A DNA stretch of 7,661 nt from Sphingomonadales bacterium UBA658 (GCA_002299195.1 DBOA01000059.1:1-7661), one strand, 5' to 3'; shown: positions 1 through 6,417, counted from the stretch's first letter. Numbers and translations: made by a program. Notes: generated by a model from the sequence alone, not told the origin.

Positions 1-800
1 GCCGCGCTGTGGATTTTACGGCTAATGCCGCCGCCATGCGACGTATTTGGCATCAGAACGCAATAACGACCCGCAAGGCTGAGATATGTCGTCAGCGCAG
101 CGCCCTTATTGCCGCGCTCTTCCTTTACAACCTGAACCAGCAAAACCTGACGGCGATGAATAACGTCCTGAATTTTGTAACGACGGCGCAGATTCATGCG
201 CTTTGCACGGACTTCGTCGCTGGCCTTTGGTGCGCGGGCTTCGCCATTGCGGCCACCACGGCCACGACGACGGCGGTTGTTAAGGCCGTTTTCGCCGCGC
301 TCGCCTTCGCCTTCGTCTGACGCATCGTCACCATTGCTGCCAAGGTCGGGCTCTTCGCCCTCGGTCATGTCGATGGTGTCGACACTGTCGTCGCTATCGA
401 CTTCAATCAGGTCAGTAGAGTCGTCTTCGCGCTCTGCAGAACCCTGCATGATGTCGGAAGGTTCGTCGCTTTCTTCCTCTTCTTGCTCACGCAGCGCAGC
501 TTCTTCAGCGGCGGCTTCGGCTTCTTCAGCCAACAAACGCTCGCGGTCTTCCCGCGGAATCTGGTAATAATCGGGGTGGATTTCGGCAAACGCCAAAAAG
601 CCGTGACGATTGCCACCATAGTCTACAAACGCCGCCTGAAGCGAAGGTTCAACTCTTGTTACTTTTGCGAGGTAGATATTGCCTTTGAGCTGCTTGTGCT
701 CGGCCGATTCAAAATCAAATTCCTCAATCTGGTTTCCTGTGACGACTGCGACCCGGGTTTCCTCCCGGTGCCGCGCATCGATTAGCATACGCGTTGTCAT
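1..800 (-). CDS. rne: Ribonuclease E, N-terminal part (partial, runs off the left edge)
   Basis: Endoribonuclease that starts mRNA decay and processes rRNA and tRNA precursors; in proteobacteria it scaffolds the RNA degradosome. The 266 codons present begin MTTRMLIDARHREETRVAVV, a typical alphaproteobacterial RNase E start. The S1 RNA-binding domain follows: GNIYLAKVTRVEPSLQAAFV (residues 40-59), YGGNRHGFLAF (61-71), then, after an insertion, KEERGNKGAALTTYLSLAGR (226-245) and VLMPNTSHGGGISRK (248-262). The insertion (about 84-207) is acidic up to about residue 170 and arginine-rich from 176 (RRRRGRGGR). E. coli RNase E lacks it at this point, while alphaproteobacterial relatives as I recall them carry one. 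The catalytic DNase I-like domain and C-terminal scaffold lie outside the window. The ATG at 798-800 is chosen because a GGAG sits 8 bases upstream and homologues begin the same way; an in-frame ATG at 786-788 is less likely. No stop or frameshift is seen. RNase G is an alternative, but the insertion favours RNase E. Confidence 0.96.
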   Translation of the reverse strand, partial: MTTRMLIDARHREETRVAVVTGNQIEEFDFESAEHKQLKGNIYLAKVTRVEPSLQAAFVDYGGNRHGFLAFAEIHPDYYQIPREDRERLLAEEAEAAAEEAALREQEEEESDEPSDIMQGSAEREDDSTDLIEVDSDDSVDTIDMTEGEEPDLGSNGDDASDEGEGERGENGLNNRRRRGRGGRNGEARAPKASDEVRAKRMNLRRRYKIQDVIHRRQVLLVQVVKEERGNKGAALTTYLSLAGRYCVLMPNTSHGGGISRKIHSA

Positions 801-808
801 TGATATTA

Positions 809-812
809 CTCC
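809..812 (-). promoter_or_regulatory. Ribosome binding site of rne
   Basis: Reads GGAG on the minus strand, 8 bases before the ATG at 798-800. It supports that ATG over the in-frame ATG four codons later. Confidence 0.7.
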
Positions 813-814
813 AG

Positions 815-829
815 CGAGCATGGCGCTCG
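815..829 (-). other. Small stem-loop just upstream of the rne ribosome binding site
   Basis: CGAGC (815-819) and GCTCG (825-829) form a perfect 5-bp stem with a 5-base loop. In the rne transcript this hairpin would end two bases before the GGAG. RNase E genes are often autoregulated through their leaders (known from E. coli), so a structure here could affect translation or cleavage. The stem is short and could be chance. Confidence 0.3.
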
Positions 830-1015
830 GTTGTCAGCCAAAGGCCGCTCGCTTTATTGTTGATGCAATGCCAGACGGGACGCGAAGCGCTCCTGTCGGC
901 AAGGCGATATGGTGGGAATGAAAGAATTGCGTCTGCTGCTTGTGCATGGCGGGCGTGTATCGCGCGCGCTTGATTTCCAGCCCATGCGCCAGTCCCATTG
1001 CGGGCGGCGTTGGTG

Positions 1016-1042
1016 GAAATATCATGCCTCATGCAGCGTCAA
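1016..1042 (-). promoter_or_regulatory. Candidate promoter of rne
   Basis: On the minus strand there is a TTGACG -35-like box (1037-1042) and a weak TATTTC -10-like box (1016-1021), spaced by 15 bases, shorter than the preferred 17. Transcription would start near 1009 and give a leader of about 210 bases. The -35 match is good and the -10 poor, so this is a suggestion only. Confidence 0.3.
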
Positions 1043-1165
1043 CCTGTTAATGTGCCGAGCGGAAAAGAACCGAAGGCGGATTGGCGGGAAGGTCAGATGA
1101 AATTCCCTGTATCTATTCGCTAGCACTCCTGCAGGTTGTCGGCAAGGGCATCGCGCGAAATAGCT

Positions 1166-1174
1166 TGCTATTAT
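1166..1174 (+). promoter_or_regulatory. Candidate extended -10 element for amiC
   Basis: TGCTATTAT fits an extended -10 (TGn followed by a TATAAT-like hexamer, TATTAT at 1169-1174). No good -35 is seen at the right distance. It would place the start near 1181, inside the palindrome, with a leader of about 100 bases before the GTG of amiC. Confidence 0.3.
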
Positions 1175-1180
1175 GGACCG

Positions 1181-1194
1181 AAAAACCGGTTTTT
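1181..1194. repeat. Perfect 14-bp palindrome AAAAACCGGTTTTT
   Basis: The two 7-base halves are exact reverse complements, centred on CCGG, in the rne/amiC intergenic region directly downstream of the candidate amiC -10. The position would suit an operator for a dimeric regulator. As RNA it has no loop and could only form a short hairpin. No second copy is seen in the window. Confidence 0.45.
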
Positions 1195-1268
1195 AGCCTT
1201 AATGCGCCATTAACCTCGTCTGGACACCAGCCTTTGCCCGCCCACGCCTTACGCTCCATTCATCAGGT

Positions 1269-1276
1269 AGGCGGAG
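1269..1276 (+). promoter_or_regulatory. Ribosome binding site of amiC
   Basis: AGGCGGAG ends 7 bases before the GTG at 1284. It decides the start: the frame is closed by TAA at 1200-1202, and no ATG, GTG or TTG lies between that stop and this GTG. Confidence 0.55.
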
Positions 1277-1283
1277 CCGGGGC

Positions 1284-2258
1284 GTGGACGAAAAAATTTT
1301 CTGGACGAGGGCAAGGGCTAGAACCCCTAAGCACTATATACTCGCTGCTGCGCTTTTTGCCACCTTGCCGGTTTTCGCGTCCCCCGCGATTGGCGGCGCC
1401 ATTCCGCACATTTCGGTGCAGGGCGCATTAGGACCGCGGGTCAGCCAAATCGCGCCATCAATGGCATTTCGCTCTGAACCACCACAGCGGCGCTACGAAG
1501 TTACCGCACCCATTCGCACGAATGTCGGCAAAGGCCGGCCGAAAATAAGCGGCCCTGCGGATGCAAGCCTACCAATGGTCGTCATTGACGCGGGGCATGG
1601 CGGGCATGACCCGGGCGCGATCAGTCCACATGGCGGGCAGCGCGAAAAAGAGGTCACATTGGCAATTGCCAAGGCGGTGCGTGATGAAATGCTCAAAAGC
1701 GGCCGTGTCCGTGTCGCGTTAACGCGGGACAGCGATAAATTTATCGTGCTGCAGGACAGGTACCAGATCGCGCGCAAGCTGAATGCCGACCTGTTCATTT
1801 CTATTCACGCGGACAGCGCCGAAAATCCGCAAGCCAGTGGCGGCACCGTCTATACGCTGTCCGAAATTGCATCCGATCGCGAAGCACAGCGGCTTGCTGC
1901 GCGTGAAAACAAGGCGAACATCCTCAACGGCGTTAATTTGGGTGGTGCTGATGCCAATGTGTCGTCCATCCTCATTGATCTGACGCAGCGCGAAACCATG
2001 AATGTGTCTGCTGATTTCGCAAAGTTGTTGCTGCGAGAGGCAACGCCGAACATGCGCATCCGCGGAAATTCGCACCGCTTTGCGTCGTTTATTGTGCTCA
2101 ATGCGCCAGATACGCCGTCGGTGTTGTTCGAAACAGGTTATCTGAGCAATGCATCCGATGTCAGCTTTCTGGCATCATCAACCGGCCGTCAAAAAGTCGC
2201 ACGGGCAGTGGCAAATGCCATTCAGATCCACTTTGCACGCAGGATCGTGACCCGATAA
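1284..2258 (+). CDS. amiC: N-acetylmuramoyl-L-alanine amidase, secreted, division type (Amidase_3)
   Basis: Zinc hydrolase that cuts the bond between N-acetylmuramic acid and L-alanine of the stem peptide, removing peptides from peptidoglycan in the periplasm, typically at the septum. The 324 residues begin with a signal peptide: a basic stretch (RARARTPKHY, 9-18), a hydrophobic core (19-31) and likely cleavage after VFA (residue 32). The Amidase_3 domain starts near residue 97. Predicted zinc ligands are H105 (IDAGHGG), E121 (QREKE) and H175 (FISIHAD); the catalytic glutamate is E283 (LFETGYLSN). Residues about 190-240 (LSEIASDREAQRLAARENKA, then ILIDLTQRETMNVS) match the regulatory insert of AmiA/B/C enzymes, which blocks the site until a LytM-type activator binds; control by such a partner is inferred. 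The 60-residue stretch before the domain is too short for a full AMIN domain. The GTG start is fixed by the upstream stop and ribosome binding site. Probably co-transcribed with mrcA. Confidence 0.94.
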   Translation: MDEKIFWTRARARTPKHYILAAALFATLPVFASPAIGGAIPHISVQGALGPRVSQIAPSMAFRSEPPQRRYEVTAPIRTNVGKGRPKISGPADASLPMVVIDAGHGGHDPGAISPHGGQREKEVTLAIAKAVRDEMLKSGRVRVALTRDSDKFIVLQDRYQIARKLNADLFISIHADSAENPQASGGTVYTLSEIASDREAQRLAARENKANILNGVNLGGADANVSSILIDLTQRETMNVSADFAKLLLREATPNMRIRGNSHRFASFIVLNAPDTPSVLFETGYLSNASDVSFLASSTGRQKVARAVANAIQIHFARRIVTR

Positions 2259-2264
2259 CCAGCC

Positions 2265-2284
2265 GGTGCGATAAAAATCGCGCC
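2265..2284 (+). other. Stem-loop in the amiC-mrcA gap
   Basis: GGTGCGAT (2265-2272) pairs with ATCGCGCC (2277-2284) around an AAAA loop: 8 bp including one T-G wobble. It begins six bases after the amiC stop. No T-run follows, so it is not a standard intrinsic terminator. It could stabilise the 3' end of the amiC message, mark a processing site or weaken read-through into mrcA. A second, weaker hairpin follows (CAGAA 2291-2295 with TTCTG 2301-2305). Confidence 0.55.
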
Positions 2285-2327
2285 AAGTTACAGAACAAGA
2301 TTCTGGACCTGTCCGGCAAATCGGCTA

Positions 2328-2334
2328 GAGAGGG
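2328..2334 (+). promoter_or_regulatory. Ribosome binding site of mrcA
   Basis: GAGAGGG ends 6 bases before the ATG at 2341, a strong Shine-Dalgarno match at good spacing. It supports independent translation of mrcA even on a shared transcript. Confidence 0.7.
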
Positions 2335-2340
2335 CCGATA

Positions 2341-4857
2341 ATGGATAACTCGTCTCCGACCACTGAAGAGCCAACTGCTATCAGCTACCGGCTGAAACGC
2401 GAAGCTGAAGGATTTATCGGCAAGTGGCAGGGCTGGTGGCAAAGTAAACGTTTTCGGCGCGCGACCTACGCGGTGGGCGCGTTTGTCCTGTTTCTCATGC
2501 TCTTTTGGGTGCTTTTTGCGCGCAATCTTCCCGATGCCGAAGCATTGATCGAATATGAATCGCCGCTGCCAACGGTGGTGCGCGACGTTAACGGAGAGCC
2601 CTTTTACAGCTACGCCCGCGAACGGCGCGTTCAGTTGGAATATGCCGACTTCCCCAAATTACTGGTCCGGGCCTATCTCGCGGCAGAAGATAAAACCTTC
2701 TTCAGCCATGGCGGTATCGATTATCCCGGTATCGTTTCGGCGATTTTTGACAATATTTTCAGCAGCAAACGCTCGCGCGGCGCGTCGACGATAACGCAGC
2801 AGGTCGCCAAAAACCTGTTGCTGACCAACGAGTATAGTTACACCCGCAAGGTCAAAGAAGCGATTTTGGCCAAGCGTATTGAAAGCGCGCTGACCAAGCA
2901 GCAGATCCTGTCGCTATACCTCAACGAAATCGCACTTGGTCGGCAGGCGTTTGGCGTGGAAGCCGCCGCGCAGGCCTATTTCGCGAAAAGCGTGGATCAG
3001 CTTCAGCTGCATGAAATGGCCTTTCTTGCCATCTTGCCCAAGGCGCCAGAACGTTATGGTCGCGCAAAGAACGCACAGCTTGCCATTGCCCGTCGCAACT
3101 GGGTGCTGGGCGAAATGCGCAAGAATGAATGGATCACCGACGCGCAACTCGTGGCCGCCCGTGCCCAGCCGCTTGGCCTCGTTGCGCAGCGCGGCACCGG
3201 ATATAAAAATGTCGGCGGATATTTCGCCGAAGAGGTTCGCCGCCAACTGATTGAGCGTTTTGGTGAAACCGATGCCGACGGACCCTATAGCGTCTATTCG
3301 GGCGGCCTGTGGGTGCGTTCATCGATGAACTCCGATTACCAGATACTGGCGACCCAGGCACTGCGCGACGGTTTGTTGCGCTATAACGCCGGCAAAGCGT
3401 GGAAAGCCAATATGGGCACGATTGACGTGTCGGACGACAAATGGGCGTCACGATTTGCAGCGACCAATATTGCCATTGATTACGCCCAATGGCGGGCTGG
3501 TGTCGCTTTGGGCAAAGGCAAAGTGGGCTTTGCTGATGGCAGCATTGCGCAGTTAGATGGCGCTCCATCGGCGATGAAAGCCGGCGATGTTATCGCTGTC
3601 GCGCCCAATGGTACGAATAGCTACGCCGTGCGCAGCGTTCCAGAAGTCGGCGGCGGCATGGTGGTGCAAAACCCACTGAATGGCCGCGTTTTGGCGATCC
3701 AAGGCGGTTTTGATAACCGCATTTCCAGCTTTAACCGCGCGACGCAGGCGCAACGTCAGCCAGGTTCTACGATCAAGCCATTCGTCTATGCGACGGCGCT
3801 GGATAACGGCATGACGCCGACATCGATCATCGTCGATGGGCCATATTGCGTGTGGCAAGGGGCATCGCTCGGCCAAAAATGCTTCCGGAACTTCACCGGT
3901 AATGGCGCCGGGCCGCAAACGATGCGTTGGGGGTTGGAACAATCGCGCAACCTGATGACGGTGCGTGCGGCGGCGGAATCGGGTATGGACAATGTGACCG
4001 ACACCTTCCGCGATTTCGGCATCGGCGATTATCCGGATTATCTCTCTTATGCCTTGGGCGCGGGTGACACGACCGTGCTGAAGATGGTCAATGCTTATTC
4101 GATGCTGGTCAATCACGGCCGCGAATTGAAGCCTACACTCATGGATTTTGCGCAGAACCGTAAAGGTAAAGTCATTTACCCGGCCAAATGGAAGCCTTGC
4201 AAGGGCTGCCGCGCAAAGGATTGGGACGGTAAGCCAATGCCGCGCTTTGCCGCCGCGGGTAAGCAGGTCATGGACCCAATTACCGCGTATCAAGTCGTCC
4301 ATATGCTTGAAGGCGTCATTGAACGCGGCACAGCGGTCACATTGCGCGAGTTGAATCGCCCGTTGTTCGGCAAGACCGGCACGACAACTGGTCCCACCAA
4401 CGTATGGTTTATTGGCGGGTCGCCACATCTGGTTGCAGGGCTATATTTGGGCTTTGATCAGCCACGGAATATGGGTGGCTATGCGCAGGGCAGTTCACTT
4501 GCGGCCCCCATCTTCAAACAATTTGCGCGGTCCGCAATGGCCGGCATGCCAAAGACACCGTTTATCGCGCCCGCCGGAACCCGGTTGGTGCGCATAGACC
4601 GCAAGAGCGGCAAGCGCGTCTATGGCGCTTGGCCGGGCAGAGACCCCATGAGCGCGGTGATTTGGGAAGCATTTAAGGCCGAGACCGAACCGAAACGCTC
4701 CATTCGCCAAGAGGAGCTAGCGGCGCGCGAAGACAAGCCCAAGGAAGCATCCGAGGCGCAGTCCAATAGTGCAGCGCGATCGTCGACATCGGCGAGCACC
4801 AGCGTCGGGACAAAGCGCGATCAGGAGTTTATCCAGCAAGAGGGCGGAATATACTGA
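2341..4857 (+). CDS. mrcA: Penicillin-binding protein 1A, bifunctional transglycosylase/transpeptidase
   Basis: Polymerises lipid II into glycan strands and cross-links the stem peptides on the outer face of the inner membrane; a beta-lactam target. The 838 residues are normal for the family. A basic cytoplasmic N-terminus is followed by one membrane segment (about 42-60). The GT51 domain (about 70-250) has catalytic E116 in AAEDKTFFSHGG, then GASTITQQVAKNLLL, E173 in RKVKEAILAKRIE and LYLNEIALGRQAFGVEAAAQ. An OB-like region (about 320-430) follows. The transpeptidase domain carries S476-TIK-K479 (QPGSTIKPF), S535-R-N537 and K678-T-G680 (FGKTGTTTGPTNVWF). All expected catalytic motifs are intact. 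Two cysteine pairs lie in the periplasmic part (C503/C514 and C620/C623). The tail from about 765 is charged and Ser/Ala-rich, probably disordered. It lies 82 bp after amiC and probably shares its transcript. No clear terminator follows. PBP1C and PBP1B fit the order and motifs less well. Confidence 0.96.
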   Translation: MDNSSPTTEEPTAISYRLKREAEGFIGKWQGWWQSKRFRRATYAVGAFVLFLMLFWVLFARNLPDAEALIEYESPLPTVVRDVNGEPFYSYARERRVQLEYADFPKLLVRAYLAAEDKTFFSHGGIDYPGIVSAIFDNIFSSKRSRGASTITQQVAKNLLLTNEYSYTRKVKEAILAKRIESALTKQQILSLYLNEIALGRQAFGVEAAAQAYFAKSVDQLQLHEMAFLAILPKAPERYGRAKNAQLAIARRNWVLGEMRKNEWITDAQLVAARAQPLGLVAQRGTGYKNVGGYFAEEVRRQLIERFGETDADGPYSVYSGGLWVRSSMNSDYQILATQALRDGLLRYNAGKAWKANMGTIDVSDDKWASRFAATNIAIDYAQWRAGVALGKGKVGFADGSIAQLDGAPSAMKAGDVIAVAPNGTNSYAVRSVPEVGGGMVVQNPLNGRVLAIQGGFDNRISSFNRATQAQRQPGSTIKPFVYATALDNGMTPTSIIVDGPYCVWQGASLGQKCFRNFTGNGAGPQTMRWGLEQSRNLMTVRAAAESGMDNVTDTFRDFGIGDYPDYLSYALGAGDTTVLKMVNAYSMLVNHGRELKPTLMDFAQNRKGKVIYPAKWKPCKGCRAKDWDGKPMPRFAAAGKQVMDPITAYQVVHMLEGVIERGTAVTLRELNRPLFGKTGTTTGPTNVWFIGGSPHLVAGLYLGFDQPRNMGGYAQGSSLAAPIFKQFARSAMAGMPKTPFIAPAGTRLVRIDRKSGKRVYGAWPGRDPMSAVIWEAFKAETEPKRSIRQEELAAREDKPKEASEAQSNSAARSSTSASTSVGTKRDQEFIQQEGGIY

Positions 4858-4941
4858 TTATCCGCCTGATTTAGGGCGTGTCGTCCTGCATTGTGGCCCC
4901 CATGTTGGTAAGCCGAAGAACGTTCGCGCAATTAGCTGGCT

Positions 4942-4969
4942 TTGACTTCGCGGGCGTTTCGGTTAAAGG
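4942..4969 (+). promoter_or_regulatory. Candidate promoter of prfB
   Basis: TTGACT (4942-4947) resembles a -35 box. A TAAAGG or TTAAAG hexamer lies 15-16 bases further (4963-4969) as a weak -10. Transcription would begin about 30 bases before the prfB ATG. The 149-bp gap after mrcA, without an obvious terminator, allows a separate promoter but also read-through. Confidence 0.35.
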
Positions 4970-4995
4970 CCGCGCCTGACGTTTTTCATTCCCTT

Positions 4996-4999
4996 GGAG
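4996..4999 (+). promoter_or_regulatory. Ribosome binding site of prfB
   Basis: GGAG, 7 bases before the ATG at 5007. It supports that start, which gives the expected family N-terminus. Confidence 0.65.
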
Positions 5000-5006
5000 T
5001 TTCCCC

Positions 5007-6134
5007 ATGCGCGCCGACGCAGAAGGCTATGTTGCCCGCATTGATGCTGCCCTTAACTTGGTCAAGATGTCGCTTGACTGGGACCGGGCATTGCGCCGCC
5101 TTGATGAGTTGAACGCAAAGGTCGAAGACCCGACCTTGTGGGACAATCCCAAAGCCGCTGAAGAGGTGATGCGCGAGCGCCGCCGCCTTGATGCCGCCAT
5201 CAGCACCGTGCGCGAAATTGACGCCGACAAGAGCGGGACGGTTGAACTGATTGAGCTTGCCGAAATGGAAGGTGATGCAGAGCTTGGCGACGAAGGTGCC
5301 GCATCGCTTAAGGCGTTGGCGGATCGTGCCGACAAGGACAAGGTCATGGCGCTGCTGTCGGGCGAGGCCGATGGCAATGACACCTTCATCGAAATTCACG
5401 CTGGCGCAGGCGGCACGGAAAGCCAGGATTGGGCCGAAATGTTACAGCGCATGTATTATCGCTGGGCCGAACAGCGCGGCTATAAAGTCGAAATGGTTGA
5501 TTATCAGGCCGGTGATCAGGCCGGAATCAAGTCGGCGACGTTGCTGGTCAAAGGCGAAAATGCTTATGGCTATGCCAAGACCGAAAGCGGCGTCCATCGT
5601 CTTGTCCGCATCTCACCTTATGACAGCGCAGCGAAGCGCCACACCAGCTTTTCGAGCGTCTGGGTCTATCCTGTCATTGACGACAATATCGACATTGAAA
5701 TCAACGAAGGCGATTTGAAGATCGACACCTATCGCGCGTCAGGCGCAGGTGGGCAGCACGTTAATACGACCGACTCCGCCGTGCGTATCACCCACAAACC
5801 GTCCGGCATCGTCGTCGCCAGCCAAAATGACCGCAGCCAGCACAAGAACCGCGCAACCGCGATGGGCATGTTGAAGGCGCGCTTGTACGAAGCCGAGCTT
5901 CGCAAGCGTGAAGAAGTCGCATCGGGCGAATATGCGGCGAAAACCGAAATCGGCTGGGGCCACCAAATCCGTTCTTATGTGCTGCAGCCCTATCAAATGG
6001 TGAAAGACCTGCGCACCGGCGTGACGTCCCCAACACCCAGCGATGTGCTGGATGGCGACCTAGACAATTTCATCGCCGCAGCATTGGCCCAGCGCGTGAC
6101 AGGCGAGGCTGTTTCCGTTGACGATGTTGATTGA
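5007..6134 (+). CDS. prfB: Peptide chain release factor 2 (RF2), no programmed frameshift
   Basis: Reads UGA and UAA in the ribosomal A site and triggers release of the finished protein. The 375 residues are a little over the 365 of E. coli RF2. A helical N-terminal domain (about 1-105) precedes the codon-recognition domain, where the tripeptide that is SPF in E. coli is SPY (203-205), within VHRLVRISPYDSAAKRHTSF. The catalytic loop has GGQ at 248-250 (RASGAGGQHVN), with Ala at 244 where E. coli K-12 has Thr246. QNDRSQHKNR and GWGHQIRSYVLQPYQMVKDL follow. The SPY tripeptide and N-terminal sequence separate it from RF1 (PxT). In many bacteria prfB has an in-frame UGA near codon 26 that is bypassed by a +1 shift; here CTT GAC (5073-5078) reads straight through. 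The gene ends in TGA, the codon RF2 itself reads. Confidence 0.97.
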   Translation: MRADAEGYVARIDAALNLVKMSLDWDRALRRLDELNAKVEDPTLWDNPKAAEEVMRERRRLDAAISTVREIDADKSGTVELIELAEMEGDAELGDEGAASLKALADRADKDKVMALLSGEADGNDTFIEIHAGAGGTESQDWAEMLQRMYYRWAEQRGYKVEMVDYQAGDQAGIKSATLLVKGENAYGYAKTESGVHRLVRISPYDSAAKRHTSFSSVWVYPVIDDNIDIEINEGDLKIDTYRASGAGGQHVNTTDSAVRITHKPSGIVVASQNDRSQHKNRATAMGMLKARLYEAELRKREEVASGEYAAKTEIGWGHQIRSYVLQPYQMVKDLRTGVTSPTPSDVLDGDLDNFIAAALAQRVTGEAVSVDDVD

Positions 6135-6137
6135 CGC

Positions 6138-6275
6138 TTAGTCGCCCGGAGACGCTGAAGACCCTGCCAATAGGCCGCCGTCCAGATGCACTTCGCTTCC
6201 GGTCATATACGTGGCGTCATCCGATGCCAGCATCAGGGCAATTGCAGCGCCGCCAATTCGGTGCGTTTCCTGTAT
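6138..6275 (-). pseudogene. C-terminal remnant of a short-chain dehydrogenase/reductase (SDR)
   Basis: In the minus frame ending at TAA 6138-6140, 45 codons read as the end of a classical SDR: RIGGAAIALMLASDD, then ATYMTGSEVHLDGGLLAGSS, then ASPGD. The segment with MTGSEVHLDGG is the conserved C-terminal strand and cofactor-side loop of NAD(P)-dependent SDR oxidoreductases. Going upstream the family match fades after the ETHRIGG stretch, and an in-frame TGA stands at 6276-6278. No Rossmann TGxxxGxG motif, Ser-Tyr-Lys active site or start codon is present, so about four fifths of the gene is missing and no activity is expected. The substrate cannot be told. The remnant converges on prfB with only 3 bp between the stops. 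It is a decayed or deleted gene rather than a small real protein. Confidence 0.8.
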
Positions 6276-6417
6276 TCAAATGATATTTGACCACCGCAAC
6301 GCTGTGCGGCGGCTATCTGAGCCGTGTGAAGAGCGTTTGCACTCTTTAGCATTGAATCACTGGACCTACTCCACTTAAGCAGGCGACAAGGGTTAACAGC
6401 GTTACGGGAGAGAGCAA
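6276..6417. other. Gap between the SDR remnant and acs; acs leader
   Basis: No gene is visible; the minus strand shows no more dehydrogenase sequence in any frame. Weak promoter-like pairs for acs are TTGAAT (6352-6357) with CTTAAG (6374-6379, spacing 16), and TTGACC (6287-6292) with a poor -10. Small inverted repeats occur: CCGCA/TGCGG (6294-6298/6305-6309) and AAGAG/CTCTT (6329-6333/6342-6346). None is strong enough to call a terminator or operator. Confidence 0.5.
6406..6414 (+). promoter_or_regulatory. Ribosome binding site of acs
   Basis: GGGAGAGAG ends 3 bases before the GTG at 6418, and its GGGAG core sits 7 bases upstream. It decides the start: TAA at 6394-6396 closes the frame and there is no other start codon between. 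Confidence 0.65.

Larger units (their letters stand above)
801..1283. other. Divergent intergenic region between rne and amiC
   Basis: This 483-bp stretch separates two outward-facing genes. Short open frames exist on both strands, but none has a recognisable product, a clear ribosome binding site or family-like composition, and several run into rne or amiC in the wrong frame. It holds the rne 5' leader (about 200 bases if the promoter candidate at 1016-1042 is right), candidate promoters for both genes and a perfect 14-bp palindrome at 1181-1194. A long rne leader would fit the autoregulation known for E. coli rne, but no match to that leader structure is evident. Confidence 0.75.

Noticed and set aside
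9..567. Plus-strand frames antisense to rne
   Set aside because: Their serine- and arginine-rich translations are the expected shadow of the Glu/Asp-rich insertion of RNase E.
724..1032. Minus-strand open frame of 102 codons covering the rne leader
   Set aside because: It runs into rne in a different frame, has no family-like sequence and no clear ribosome binding site; a leader peptide cannot be supported.
1081..1431. Plus-strand frame of 116 codons overlapping the start of amiC
   Set aside because: It overlaps the amiC signal peptide in another frame, with low-complexity translation and no support.
3553..4428. Long minus-strand open frame (291 codons) inside mrcA
   Set aside because: It is antisense to the motif-rich transpeptidase domain of PBP1A; its composition is that of a shadow frame, with many His, Arg and Ala and no domain.
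6294..6346. Small inverted repeats before acs as a terminator for an upstream gene
   Set aside because: The stems are only 5 bp, there is no T-run, and the flanking minus-strand gene is a remnant reading the other way.
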